Source: CALLVY01 sp937899855
GTDB lineage: Bacteria > Bacteroidota > Bacteroidia > Chitinophagales > Saprospiraceae
Length of the DNA stretch: 64,000 nucleotides
Direction of reading: 5' to 3'
NCBI GenBank assembly: GCA_039820405.1
Contig: JBCBQC010000003.1
Span: forward strand, 235,143 to 299,142
Part shown: positions 18,196 to 27,035 of the stretch, in pieces
How the letters are laid out: every line of letters begins with the position of its first letter
Position numbering within the stretch: the first letter of the stretch is position 1
Notes under the pieces: model-generated
Seen by the model: only the letters and a program-made list of their open reading frames with translations
What the model was told of the DNA's origin: nothing
Database searches by the model: none
Position numbers and translations under genes: made by a program

Positions 18196-19179
18196 TTGAA
18201 TTGGTACAAACGTTGGCAAGCCCTCTGGGACCCGGATCGCTACCACGGCTGGGGAAAAACCCAAAACTACTTTGAGGGGTGGTACTTCAAGGTAGTTTCC
18301 CCCGGAGAAGATTACGCCTTTGCCTTCATTCCGGGTATCTCGATGCCCGCGACCGGGGAAGCCCACGCCTTTATCCAAGTCCTCGATGGGGTGCAGTCTA
18401 CCGCCACCTACCACCGCTTCAAACCGGCTGATTTTCAGCCTTCCGACCAAAAATTTGCCCTCCAACTGGCCGAGAATGCCTTTGCCGCCGACCACCTCCA
18501 AGTCGACCTGCCTGGGCTACGGGGCCACCTGCAGTTTTCGGGCCTGACCCCCTGGCCCCGCATGCTCTACGCACCGGGAATCATGGGCTGGTTTTCCTTC
18601 GTCCCCTTTATGGAATGTTACCACGGCGTCGTCAGCGTCAACCACCGGATCAGCGGACACTTGGAAATAGCTGGAAAACGGGTGGATTTTGACGGGGGCA
18701 AAGGTTACATCGAAAAGGACTGGGGACGCTCCTTCCCCAACGCCTGGATCTGGATGCAAAGCAATCACTTTGGTCCCGACGAATCGGTCTCGCTTATGGC
18801 CTCGGTGGCCAATATTCCCTGGGTGGGCAGCCACTTTGTGGGCTACATCGTCGGTTTTTTGTGGGAGGGAAAAATCTACCGTTTTGCTACCTACACCGGC
18901 GCCAAGATGAAGGCCGTACTGGGGGATGACCGGGTGGAATTGGGTTTTAAAGACGGCCGGCACGAACTGCGTATCACGGCGCATAAAGGCGCGGGTGGGG
19001 AGCTGGTCTCACCCATTGCGGGAGAGATGACGGGTAAGGTAAACGAAAGCATGCAAGCTCGGCTGGAGGTGCGCTTCTTCCGGCGGGGGCAGCTGCTGTA
19101 CGAGGGTACCGGACGCAATGCCGGACTCGAAGTGGCGGGCCTTACCAAAAGCCTCCTGACCGATACCTGGCGCCGCTAA
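18196..19179 (+). CDS. Tocopherol cyclase-like family protein
   Basis: A 327-residue protein that appears to start at a TTG (MNWYKRWQALWDPDRYHGWG). Features of the tocopherol-cyclase family are visible: an N-terminal YFEGWYFKVV motif, FIPGIS, a central GYIEKDWGRSFPNAWIWMQS block, and the alternating beta-strand character of a lipocalin-like fold. In plants and cyanobacteria the family closes the chromanol ring of vitamin E. Non-photosynthetic bacteria lack that pathway, so the reaction here is unknown and may involve another prenyl-quinone or lipid. It lies 31 nt after the hydroxylase gene, suggesting a shared lipid-modification role. The start codon is the least certain part. Confidence 0.8.
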   Translation: MNWYKRWQALWDPDRYHGWGKTQNYFEGWYFKVVSPGEDYAFAFIPGISMPATGEAHAFIQVLDGVQSTATYHRFKPADFQPSDQKFALQLAENAFAADHLQVDLPGLRGHLQFSGLTPWPRMLYAPGIMGWFSFVPFMECYHGVVSVNHRISGHLEIAGKRVDFDGGKGYIEKDWGRSFPNAWIWMQSNHFGPDESVSLMASVANIPWVGSHFVGYIVGFLWEGKIYRFATYTGAKMKAVLGDDRVELGFKDGRHELRITAHKGAGGELVSPIAGEMTGKVNESMQARLEVRFFRRGQLLYEGTGRNAGLEVAGLTKSLLTDTWRR

Positions 19180-19316
19180 ACCCCTTCTTTGGGCGACTTC
19201 TCCTCTTCATTGATCGAAAAAGCAGACGCACTTTCCCATTTTTATGCTTTAATGACACCATCCCGCGGGCTTTGTTGAGCCCGGGAGATCGTTTACCATT
19301 AAAATAAAGCTATGAT

Positions 19317-19637
19317 ATGGGTGGATCCGGTCACGTAGTCCAGATGATCAAGCGCATTCAAGCCAATCGGCAACTGATGCTGCAAGTTCGAAACAAAATC
19401 AAGGACAAACAGCGAGCCCTGCAAAAGCAGCGGGGCGCTGGAGGTGACCGCCGATTTAACCACGACCACTGTAATCCGCAACGCCCAGCCGTGCGCGATA
19501 ACCGCCGCCGGGTCGCCCGGGAAGTAAAAAAAATACGACGGGAGGATAGACTAAAAAGCCTTCTGGCCGTTGTATTGACGGGACTGCTTTTGTTTTTGGG
19601 GGCGGTCCTGTGGAATCAATTGACAACGCCAATATGA
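19317..19637 (+). CDS. Small basic protein with C-terminal membrane anchor
   Basis: A 106-residue protein rich in Arg, Lys and Gln over the first 80 residues (including VRNKIKDKQRALQKQR, likely helical), ending in one hydrophobic segment (LLAVVLTGLLLFLGAVLW) and a short tail. No family is recognised. Its TGA overlaps the ATG of the DUF1232 gene by four bases, so the two are probably translationally coupled, which supports it being a real gene. Topology suggests a cytoplasmic basic domain tethered to the membrane. An ATG five bases upstream is in another frame and stops quickly. Confidence 0.6.
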   Translation: MGGSGHVVQMIKRIQANRQLMLQVRNKIKDKQRALQKQRGAGGDRRFNHDHCNPQRPAVRDNRRRVAREVKKIRREDRLKSLLAVVLTGLLLFLGAVLWNQLTTPI

Positions 19638-20020
19638 AAAATCCGTTCGAAAAATACAGCAAACTGTTCAGCGAGGAAAGCCTCTGGGAAAAGATGAAGC
19701 GCTACGCCCGCCAGGCTGGCCAAAAGGTCATCTACGCTTGCTTGTTGCTCTACTATGCCTACCGCCGCTCCGAAACCCCGGGCTGGGCCAAACGCATCGT
19801 ATTGGGCACCCTCGGCTACTTCCTGGCCCCCATCGATGCCATTCCCGACCTCAGCCCCCTCATCGGCTACACCGACGACCTGGGCGTACTCAGCTTTGGC
19901 CTGGCCACCATCGCCGCTTACGTCAACGACGAAGTGCGTACCCAAGCCCGAGAACGATTGGCCAAGTGGTTTGACGACTACGATCAGGAAAGCATTGATG
20001 AAGTAGAGGAATTGCTGTAA
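19634..20020 (+). CDS. DUF1232 (YkvA-like) membrane protein
   Basis: A 128-residue protein from the ATG at 19634 (MKNPFEKYSKLFSEES); the frame extends eight codons further upstream. The signature is GYFLAPIDAIPDLSPLIGYTDD, followed by a hydrophobic helix (LGVLSFGLATIAAYV), typical of DUF1232. The biochemical function of the family is unknown. It overlaps the preceding small membrane protein gene by 4 nt, so the pair probably acts together at the membrane. Confidence 0.88.
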   Translation: MKNPFEKYSKLFSEESLWEKMKRYARQAGQKVIYACLLLYYAYRRSETPGWAKRIVLGTLGYFLAPIDAIPDLSPLIGYTDDLGVLSFGLATIAAYVNDEVRTQARERLAKWFDDYDQESIDEVEELL

Positions 20021-20083
20021 GCCGCTACGCCCTGGCCCGCAGGATGCGCGCGCCCATTTGCTGATAACCTTCACTTGTTGTAT

Positions 20084-21385
20084 ATGAAGTACCTACCTAT
20101 CAACCCCGAGTTATTTCGCCACAACCGCCAGCGCTTTAGCGCCCAGTTGCCTCCCCAATCCCTCGCCATCTTCCACTCCAACGATCGGATGCCCCGCAAT
20201 GGCGATCAGACCTTCCCCTTCCGGCAGAATTCGCACCTGTTCAGTCTCAGTGGCATTGATCAGGAGGAAAGTGTCCTACTGCTCTTCCCCGACTGCGTAC
20301 GCGAAGAATTCCGCGAGGTGTTATTCATCCGTCGGATCGACGAGCGGACCGCGATCTGGGAAGGACAAAAACTGTCCAAACAGGCGGCGAGCGAACAATC
20401 GGGCGTTCGTCGCATCTGCTGGATCGACGAGTTGGACCGCATCCTACACCAGATGATGGTCCTGGCCGAGCACGTATTTCTCAACCTCAACGAAAACGAG
20501 TACTTCCATTCGGAAGTCCCCAGCCGTGACCTCCGCTTTGCCCAACAACTCCAAGCGCGCTACCCCCTACACCGGTACCACCGCTCCCAAGCCCTGCTCC
20601 GCCGACTCAGCATGATCAAATCGGAACTGGAAGTGGCCCTCATCCAACAGGCCATCGACATCACGGGACTGGCCTTCCAACGCGTACTGGGCTTTGTGCG
20701 GCCCGGCGTCATGGAATACGAAGTCGAAGCGGAAATCACCCACGAATTTTTGTGCAACCGCGCCACCGGCCACGCTTATCCCCCCATCGTGGCCAGCGGT
20801 ATCCACAGCTGTGTCCTGCACTACAATGCCAACAACCAGCGCTGCAACGACGGAGACGTACTCCTCTTTGATTTCGGCGCGGAGTACGCCAATTACGCAG
20901 CCGACCTCAGCCGGACCATTCCGGTCAACGGCCGTTTTAGCGAGCGCCAGGCCGCCGTTTACCTTGCGGTACTGAAGGTCATGCGCCAGGCTACACAATT
21001 GCTACTTCCCGGCACCTCCCTACAAGATTATCACCAGCAAGTCGGTCGTTTGATGGAAGGGGAGCTGCTCCAACTGGGCCTGATCAGCCAGCGGGACATC
21101 GACGAACAGGATCCCGCTCACCCCGCTTACAAACGCTATTTTATGCACGGCACTTCCCACCACCTGGGGCTTGACGTTCACGATTTGTCCAACCGCTTCG
21201 AACCGGTACAGGCGGGAATGGTATTTACGGTGGAGCCAGGAATCTACATTCCCGAAGAACGGATCGGCGTACGGATTGAGAACAATATCCTGGTAAGGGA
21301 GTCGGGGCCGGTCGACCTAACGGCGAATATCCCCGTGGAGCTCGAGGCGATCGAAACGGCGATGAGTCAGCAGGTATGGACGTAA
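20084..21385 (+). CDS. Xaa-Pro aminopeptidase (M24B metallopeptidase)
   Basis: A 433-residue peptidase from the ATG at 20084 (MKYLPINPELF); a TTG three codons upstream is also in frame. An N-terminal aminopeptidase-P domain (about 1-165) precedes the pita-bread catalytic domain. Metal ligands are visible: Asp in LLFDFGAEY, Asp in AADLSRTIPV, His in MHGTSHHLGLDVHD, Glu in FTVEPGIYIP and Glu in VRIENNILV. It removes N-terminal residues that precede proline, in the cytoplasm. It is convergent with the TonB-like gene 22 nt away. Confidence 0.94.
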   Translation: MKYLPINPELFRHNRQRFSAQLPPQSLAIFHSNDRMPRNGDQTFPFRQNSHLFSLSGIDQEESVLLLFPDCVREEFREVLFIRRIDERTAIWEGQKLSKQAASEQSGVRRICWIDELDRILHQMMVLAEHVFLNLNENEYFHSEVPSRDLRFAQQLQARYPLHRYHRSQALLRRLSMIKSELEVALIQQAIDITGLAFQRVLGFVRPGVMEYEVEAEITHEFLCNRATGHAYPPIVASGIHSCVLHYNANNQRCNDGDVLLFDFGAEYANYAADLSRTIPVNGRFSERQAAVYLAVLKVMRQATQLLLPGTSLQDYHQQVGRLMEGELLQLGLISQRDIDEQDPAHPAYKRYFMHGTSHHLGLDVHDLSNRFEPVQAGMVFTVEPGIYIPEERIGVRIENNILVRESGPVDLTANIPVELEAIETAMSQQVWT

Positions 21386-21407
21386 ATGGGGGCTGCTTGA
21401 AAGGCGC

Positions 21408-22400
21408 TTATTGCTCGATTTTTACGATAAAAGACAGGGTCCCACACTGTCGTTCGGCCACGGTATAATCCTTCTCGTAGCGATACTTAGCCGCGGTAAG
21501 GCGGGCCAGTTCGAGTAGGCTGCGGTCGGTGACCGTCGAACGGTCGCGATTGACTTCGGAGTAGATGACTTTCCCTTCCCGGTCGACACAGAGGTTGATG
21601 ACCATTTTTCCATTTTGTACAATCAGCTTATCCAAATTCGCGCGGTGGATCACCTTGCGCGAAAGTAGGCCATCCCCTTCAAAATCCATTCCCGCGTTGC
21701 CCGATTCGGCGGGCCCTTCTCCGCTGGCATTGTCGCTCCGTCCGTCGGTGTTGGCATCGCCCGATTCGGAACTCCCGGAGCGGCCTTCTCCCGGGCTGTT
21801 GCTGGTGCCGGTACTGCTGGAATTGGAGGTGCTCGACGAGCGGCGTTTTTTATTGTTCTTAAAGTAACTGGAAATGGCATTGATGTTTTCGTTGGTCACC
21901 TCCTCGGTCACTTCGATGACCTGGGAAGATACCTCTTTGATCTGGGCGCGCTGGGAGAGGTTTTCCATCAGGGCGGCCAGATTGATTTCGGGGGCCGTGG
22001 TGCTCATTAGGGGCTGGCTTTTCTGAGTTGGCAGGGGGTCCACGGTTTTGGAGACGGTACGTTCCGGTTGGGCCGTCTCGGGAACGGGTTGGGGCGTCTC
22101 GACGGGTGTTTCGGTTGGTGTTTCGGTGGCCGTGGCTTCTGCTTCGACGGCTTCTTCGGCGGCGGCGGCCTGGCTGGTGGAGGAGCGCTGGGAAGCGGAG
22201 GCGGCGCGGTCGAGCGGTGGCGGGGGTTCGTCAAACTGAATGAGGATCCCGAGCTGTTGTTCTTCCTCTACTTTTTGTTGAATAAAGGGAAAAAAGAGCA
22301 ATACGAGTAGGAGCAGTAGAAAGAGGACGGCCCAACGGCGCGACTTGCGTCGGTTTTTCTTTTCGTTCCGGTCCACCAGAAAAGAGGAAGTAGAATACAT
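21408..22400 (-). CDS. TonB-like energy transducer protein
   Basis: A 330-residue protein from the ATG at 22400 (MYSTSSFLVDRNEKKNRRKSRR). A basic cytoplasmic tail leads into one membrane helix (WAVLFLLLLLVLLFFPF). A long periplasmic linker follows, rich in Pro, Glu, Thr and Ser, including PPPPLDRA and a Ser/Gly-rich stretch. The C-terminal 80 residues resemble a TonB C-terminal domain (VINLCVDREGKVIYSEV, then SFIVKIEQ), which contacts TonB boxes of outer-membrane receptors. No exbB or exbD is adjacent; the two exbD genes lie 9 kb away. The call rests on architecture; a TonB-family protein of other function remains possible. Confidence 0.8.
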   Translation of the reverse strand: MYSTSSFLVDRNEKKNRRKSRRWAVLFLLLLLVLLFFPFIQQKVEEEQQLGILIQFDEPPPPLDRAASASQRSSTSQAAAAEEAVEAEATATETPTETPVETPQPVPETAQPERTVSKTVDPLPTQKSQPLMSTTAPEINLAALMENLSQRAQIKEVSSQVIEVTEEVTNENINAISSYFKNNKKRRSSSTSNSSSTGTSNSPGEGRSGSSESGDANTDGRSDNASGEGPAESGNAGMDFEGDGLLSRKVIHRANLDKLIVQNGKMVINLCVDREGKVIYSEVNRDRSTVTDRSLLELARLTAAKYRYEKDYTVAERQCGTLSFIVKIEQ

Positions 22401-22515
22401 TGACAAAATTTACTTAAATGGTTCCTATCATGGGTAAATTAAGTCTTTTTGTACAAAAACCGTGCAGGGTGCGACGCTTTTAAGCAGTGTGAATGTTTTT
22501 TGGCGGGTGGAGTCT

Positions 22516-22552
22516 ATAAAAAAAGGATAAAACCGAAAACGGCCTTATCCTT
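22516..22552 (-). terminator. Intrinsic terminator of atpD-atpC
   Basis: AAGGATAA (22523-22530) pairs with TTATCCTT (22545-22552), extended by two G-U pairs and CCG/CGG around a 4-nt loop. A T-run follows on the minus strand. Confidence 0.85.
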
Positions 22553-22578
22553 CTCTATAAACAAGATGACTTATTAAA

Positions 22579-22839
22579 TTATTCTTGGTAGCCCTGGACC
22601 AGGAGGGACACTTCGTTGTGGAGCACTTCGAGGAATCCCTTGCCGATGTGGAAGGTCATTTTGGAGCCATCCTCCTTGAGGATCCGCACCTCCCCTTCAC
22701 CCAAAGCCGAAACGATGGGGGCGTGGTTGTTGAGCACTTCAAACTGGCCACCGACACCGGGGACCTTTACCGAGCTGATGACTCCTTCAAAAATTTCCTG
22801 ATCGGGGCTTAATACGGTAATGTTCATATTCTGGTGCAT
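22579..22839 (-). CDS. atpC: F1F0 ATP synthase epsilon subunit
   Basis: An 86-residue protein (82 if the ATG at 22827 is used) beginning MHQNMNITVLSPDQEIFEGV. It consists of the N-terminal beta-sandwich of epsilon only (VPGVGGQFEVLNNHAPIVSALGEG in outline). The C-terminal helical hairpin that regulates other bacterial enzymes is absent, as is usual in Bacteroidota. Epsilon couples the gamma shaft to the c-ring. The gene starts 8 nt after the atpD stop and is followed by a terminator. Confidence 0.95.
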   Translation of the reverse strand: MHQNMNITVLSPDQEIFEGVISSVKVPGVGGQFEVLNNHAPIVSALGEGEVRILKEDGSKMTFHIGKGFLEVLHNEVSLLVQGYQE

Positions 22840-22847
22840 TTTGGGTC

Positions 22848-24362
22848 TTAGGCCACTTCAGCCAACATTTTCTTACCCGCTTCGATTACATCATCGATGG
22901 TACCCTTCAGGTTGAAGGCAGCTTCGGGATACTCGTCTACTTCACCGTTCATGATCATGGTGAAACCACGGATGGTCTCTTCGATGGGTACGAGTACACC
23001 GGGGATACCGGTAAATTGCGTAGCTACGTGGAAGGGCTGCGACAAGAAACGCTGTACTTTACGGGCGCGGTTGACGACCATCCGATCTTCTTCTGACAAT
23101 TCTTCCAATCCGAGGATGGCGATGATATCTTGCAGCTCATTGTAGCGCTGGAGGATGTTTTTGACGCGCTCCGCACAGTTGTAGTGCTCGTCCCCAATGA
23201 TTTGGGGATCGAGGATACGCGAGGTAGAATCGAGGGGATCCACGGCGGGGTAGATACCCAGGGACGCGATCTTACGACTCAGTACCGTGGTGGCATCCAG
23301 GTGCGCAAAGGTAGTTGCGGGGGCGGGGTCCGTCAAGTCATCCGCGGGGACGTATACGGCCTGTACCGAGGTGATCGAGCCCCGCTTGGTCGAGGTAATC
23401 CGCTCCTGCATCAGTCCCATCTCGGTGGCGAGGGTGGGCTGGTATCCTACCGCCGAAGGCATCCGCCCGAGTAGGGCCGATACTTCCGATCCGGCTTGGG
23501 TGAAGCGGAAGATATTGTCGATGAAGAAGAGGATATCACGGCCTCCGGTGGGATCACTCAGGTCGCCATCGCGGTAGTACTCGGCAACGGTCAGACCGGA
23601 GAGGGCTACGCGGGCCCGAGCACCGGGAGGTTCGTTCATCTGACCAAACACCAGGGTAGCTTTGGAGGTCTTGAGGGCTTCCTTGTCGACTTTCGACAAG
23701 TCCCAGCCACCGGCTTCCATCGAGTGTTTGAAACCTTCTCCGTAGTTGATAACATCCGATTCGAGAAATTCGCGCAGCAAATCGTTTCCTTCGCGGGTGC
23801 GTTCTCCAACGCCGGCAAATACCGAAATCCCCTCGTAGGCCTTGGCGATGTTGTTTACCAATTCCATGATGAGTACGGTCTTACCTACTCCGGCACCACC
23901 AAACAGTCCAATTTTACCGCCCTTCATGTAGGGCTCAATCAGGTCGATGACCTTGATTCCGGTAAACAGCACTTCCTTCTCTACCGAAAGCTCTTCGTAG
24001 GTGGGCGGCTTGCGGTGAATCGGACGAGCATCATCTCCCTTGGGTACCAGGCCAATGCCATCTACCGCTTCTCCAACCACGTTGAACAGACGCCCCTTGA
24101 TCGCATCACCGATCGGCATGGCGATGGCTTTACCGGTATCGACGACTTCCATCCCACGGGTCAGACCGTCGGTGGAGTCCATTGCAATTGCGCGGACGCT
24201 GTCTTCGCCAAGGTGCTGTTGGCATTCTAACACGAGGATTTCGCCATTGGGCCGGGTGACTTCAAGGGCATTCAGAATTTCTGGGAGCACAGCATTGGCA
24301 TCCGAAAAGCTAACGTCAACGACGGGACCAATTACTTGCTTTAATCGACCGATATTTGCCAT
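22848..24362 (-). CDS. atpD: F1F0 ATP synthase beta subunit
   Basis: A 504-residue catalytic subunit of the F1 head. The Walker A motif GGAGVGKT lies near residue 155. GERTREGNDL, the Walker B strand ILFFIDNIFRFTQAGSEV (in part) and the lever segment LEELSEEDR are all present. It makes ATP from ADP and phosphate at the inner membrane. In Bacteroidota atpD-atpC are commonly separated from the other ATP synthase genes, as here. A very good promoter (24403-24431) lies 41 nt upstream. Confidence 0.98.
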   Translation of the reverse strand: MANIGRLKQVIGPVVDVSFSDANAVLPEILNALEVTRPNGEILVLECQQHLGEDSVRAIAMDSTDGLTRGMEVVDTGKAIAMPIGDAIKGRLFNVVGEAVDGIGLVPKGDDARPIHRKPPTYEELSVEKEVLFTGIKVIDLIEPYMKGGKIGLFGGAGVGKTVLIMELVNNIAKAYEGISVFAGVGERTREGNDLLREFLESDVINYGEGFKHSMEAGGWDLSKVDKEALKTSKATLVFGQMNEPPGARARVALSGLTVAEYYRDGDLSDPTGGRDILFFIDNIFRFTQAGSEVSALLGRMPSAVGYQPTLATEMGLMQERITSTKRGSITSVQAVYVPADDLTDPAPATTFAHLDATTVLSRKIASLGIYPAVDPLDSTSRILDPQIIGDEHYNCAERVKNILQRYNELQDIIAILGLEELSEEDRMVVNRARKVQRFLSQPFHVATQFTGIPGVLVPIEETIRGFTMIMNGEVDEYPEAAFNLKGTIDDVIEAGKKMLAEVA

Positions 24363-24402
24363 AAGGTATCGCGAATTTTAGTGAGGTCTTTAAAAATCGC
24401 TG

Positions 24403-24431
24403 CAAAGATACGGCATAAATGGGATTAACAA
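24403..24431 (-). promoter_or_regulatory. atpD promoter (TTG-N18-TAnnTTTG)
   Basis: Read on the minus strand, TATCTTTG (24410-24403) matches the Bacteroidota -7 element exactly. TTG (24431-24429) lies 18 nt upstream of it. The predicted transcript start is about 35 nt before the atpD ATG. Confidence 0.75.
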
Positions 24432-24527
24432 AAGAAAATTTGGCTACTTATTGAGGTGGGGTACGATTAAAAATTATATAGCGTAAATCCTTGGTTTTCC
24501 GCGATATTTACCGGCAATTTGCGGCCT

Positions 24528-25529
24528 ATGGCGACAATCAGTATCCTTTTACCCGTTTACGACGCCGCTCCCTACCTGCCCGCCTGCCTGGATTCCATCC
24601 TCCAGCAAGACGATCCCCACTGGGAACTGCTCGCCGTCAACAATTGCTCGACCGACCACAGTGGCCGCATCCTGGCCCATTACGCCCAACAGGACCCCAG
24701 AATCCGCCCGCTCGATCACGGCGAGAACAGCATCATTCGGGCCCTGCGCTGGGCCCTGCGGGAAAGCCGCGGCCGGTGGATCACCCGGATGGATGCCGAT
24801 GATCGGATGGCTCCCCAGAAATTGCGACGCCTGAGAGCGGTCCTAGAGGAACGCGGACGAAAGTGGGTGGCCACGGGAGCGGTGGAATACTTCTCGGAGG
24901 GTACGCTGGGGTGGGGCTACCAGGCCTACGCCCAGTGGCTCAACACCCTGACCCGAGCCGAACGCAATTTTGAGGACCGCTACCGGGAATGCGTCATCCC
25001 CTCCCCCTGCTGGATGTGCCATCGCGAGGACCTCCTCGCCTGTGGCGCCTTCGATTCTGAGCGTTATCCCGAAGACTATGACCTGGCCTTCCGCTTCTTC
25101 AAAGCGGGCTACCGAGTCGCGGGCGTCCCCGAAGTTCTCCACTACTGGCGCGACCATCCCAAGCGCGCCTCCCGTACCCAAGCTCAGTACTCCGACAACC
25201 GCTTCCTCGACCTCAAGGTCGATTATTTTCTGGAACTGGACCACGATGCACAACGGCCCCTGGCCTTGTGGGGGGCGGGGAGGAAGGGCAAAAAAATTGC
25301 CCAGTTGCTGGTCGATCGTGAAATCCCCTTTTATTGGTTGAGCAACACGGCCAGCAAGATTGGTCACCGGATTTACGGGCGGGAGGTTTGGCATTTTCAA
25401 CGGATAGGGGAGCTGGATCGGCCACAATTGATTTTGAGCGTGGCGGCCGTGGAGGGGCGGCGCGAGATCCAACACTTTTTGGACCAGGGGGGCTACCGGA
25501 AAAATGAGTCTTACTTTTGGTTTTGTTGA
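24528..25529 (+). CDS. Family 2 glycosyltransferase
   Basis: A 333-residue protein from the ATG at 24528 (MATISILLPVYDAAPYL); a TTG three codons upstream is also in frame. The GT-A fold signatures are an N-terminal SILLPVYDAAPYLPACLDSI, a VNNCSTDHSG nucleotide-binding segment and the metal-binding DADD in ITRMDADDRM. A C-terminal region of about 90 residues (LWGAGRKGKKIAQLL, then YWLSNTASKIG) looks like a separate nucleotide-binding-like domain, which is less usual. It transfers a sugar from a nucleotide donor, probably to surface polysaccharide or lipid; donor and acceptor are unknown. It stands alone, divergent from atpD. Confidence 0.9.
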   Translation: MATISILLPVYDAAPYLPACLDSILQQDDPHWELLAVNNCSTDHSGRILAHYAQQDPRIRPLDHGENSIIRALRWALRESRGRWITRMDADDRMAPQKLRRLRAVLEERGRKWVATGAVEYFSEGTLGWGYQAYAQWLNTLTRAERNFEDRYRECVIPSPCWMCHREDLLACGAFDSERYPEDYDLAFRFFKAGYRVAGVPEVLHYWRDHPKRASRTQAQYSDNRFLDLKVDYFLELDHDAQRPLALWGAGRKGKKIAQLLVDREIPFYWLSNTASKIGHRIYGREVWHFQRIGELDRPQLILSVAAVEGRREIQHFLDQGGYRKNESYFWFC

Positions 25530-25937
25530 GGGAACGGCTCCGTTAACGATGGCGATCGGGCAGCAAGTATCATCCAAGACGATGATTCGGGTGGGGGCAG
25601 ATTTTGGGGCTTGGGTGGGCCCACCCTTAAGGCGTGATCGTTCACCACACCCCTTTGCAGCTACTGTGCCCAGGCACAGCTCTGCTACCCAGACCCGGAA
25701 TTCCGCACTCCGGTCGGCTTCAATACCAAAGAATTTCTACCGTCTAGAATAAGAAATTCATATACATTGACGCTTTGGGTACCAAAATTCCATAAAACCA
25801 CATTGAAAAAATCACAAATTGACCATCTAATTCGCTGGTAATCAGGAAGAAAAAATTTTCAAAAAAATGGTAGTTTTCAAATTTTAACATTTGCCCCCTG
25901 GTGCCTTTTCGTCCGCCCAACCAGCCGTTTCCACTCC
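25530..25937. other. Intergenic region with palindromes, no gene seen
   Basis: About 400 bases between the glycosyltransferase and the end of the aromatic operon. It contains a perfect 14-bp palindrome GGGTGGGCCCACCC (about 25615-25628) and a second hairpin CTGTGCC-CA-GGCACAG (about 25666-25681). The half nearest the aromatic operon is clearly more AT-rich. Short open frames here look unlike real proteins. Confidence 0.5.
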
Positions 25938-27035
25938 CTACGGCCGCACCCGTACCGTCTTGCGATTCATCACCACCTCCTGATGGCTGATCGACTCCTG
26001 ATGTACCGCACTGAGCAATTTGCCGATAAAGCCCTTACTCAAGCCGTGCTGTGCCCCCCGCGTAAACGCTTCTTCCAACAGTTCATTCCAGCGGCTGGGC
26101 TGAAGGATCGAAATGTTGTTCTGCTTTTTGTACTCGCCAATCTTTTCCGCCACCTGCATCCGTTGCCCCAGCAGGTTCAGCAACTCCTCGTCGAGCTGGT
26201 CGATTTCACCACGGAGGTCTTCGATGTTGTGTAGAAAAACGGGATCGTCACTCGTTTGATCGCGGATGGTGAGTTCGGCCAGTAGCGCCGCGTAGCCGCT
26301 GGGCGTAATCTGCTGTTTGGCATCGCTCCAGGCCGCATCGGGATCGGGGTGGACTTCGGTCATCAGCCCGGTAAAGTTGAGGTCCATCGCCTTTTGGGCC
26401 ACCTCGGTCAATAACTCCCGGTTGCCACAAATGTGGCTGTTGTCGCAGAGGTAAGTCATACCCGGTAGCTGGCGCATCAGTTCGATGGCCAGGTTCCAGT
26501 GGGGCTCATTGCGGTAGCGGGATGGTCGGTGGCTCGAAAATCCCCGGTGGACCACCCCAATCCGGGTAATGCCGGCCTTGTAAATCCGTTCGATCGCCCC
26601 GATCCAGAGGCCCAAATCGGGATTGATGGGATTTTTGATCAGTACGGGAATATCGACCCCGTCGAGGGCATCGGCAATTTCCTGTACGGCAAAGGGATTG
26701 ACGGTAGTCCGCGCCCCAATCCACAGAACGTCTACCCCATATTTCAGGGCCTCAAAGACGTGGTCGCGCTTGGCGACTTCGGTCGTTACTTTTAAGCCGG
26801 TTTCGGCCTTTACCCGGCGGAGCCACTTCAGCCCCACCGTTCCTACCCCTTCGAAGGAATTGGGTCGGGTCCGGGGTTTCCAAATGCCCGCCCGGAAAAG
26901 GTCGATGTCTTGCTGCGCCAGCGCTCGGGCGGCCCGGAGTACTTGTTCCTCACTCTCGGCACTGCAGGGCCCCGCAATGCGTAGCGGACGTTGCTGGGGG
27001 CGATCGAAGAGGGGTTGAAACTGTAAATCTATCAT
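25938..27035 (-). CDS. Bifunctional DAHP synthase / chorismate mutase
   Basis: A 365-residue fusion. Residues about 1-265 are a class I-beta/KDO8P-like DAHP synthase (RIAGPCSAESEEQ, KPRTRPNSFEGVG, IKNPINPDLGLWIGAIERI, GVVHRGFSS). It condenses phosphoenolpyruvate and erythrose 4-phosphate at the entry of the shikimate pathway. Residues about 275-355 are an AroQ-type chorismate mutase (DLRGEIDQLDEELLNLLGQR, KIGEYKKQNNI), converting chorismate to prephenate. The fusion is typical of Bacteroidota, where one domain can sense pathway products for the other. It is the last gene of the pheA operon and overlaps tyrA by 4 nt. Confidence 0.95.
   Translation of the reverse strand: MIDLQFQPLFDRPQQRPLRIAGPCSAESEEQVLRAARALAQQDIDLFRAGIWKPRTRPNSFEGVGTVGLKWLRRVKAETGLKVTTEVAKRDHVFEALKYGVDVLWIGARTTVNPFAVQEIADALDGVDIPVLIKNPINPDLGLWIGAIERIYKAGITRIGVVHRGFSSHRPSRYRNEPHWNLAIELMRQLPGMTYLCDNSHICGNRELLTEVAQKAMDLNFTGLMTEVHPDPDAAWSDAKQQITPSGYAALLAELTIRDQTSDDPVFLHNIEDLRGEIDQLDEELLNLLGQRMQVAEKIGEYKKQNNISILQPSRWNELLEEAFTRGAQHGLSKGFIGKLLSAVHQESISHQEVVMNRKTVRVRP

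Noticed and set aside
25504..25752. An 82-codon plus-strand frame after the glycosyltransferase
   Set aside because: It begins inside the end of the glycosyltransferase gene in another frame, passes through two palindromes and resembles no protein family.
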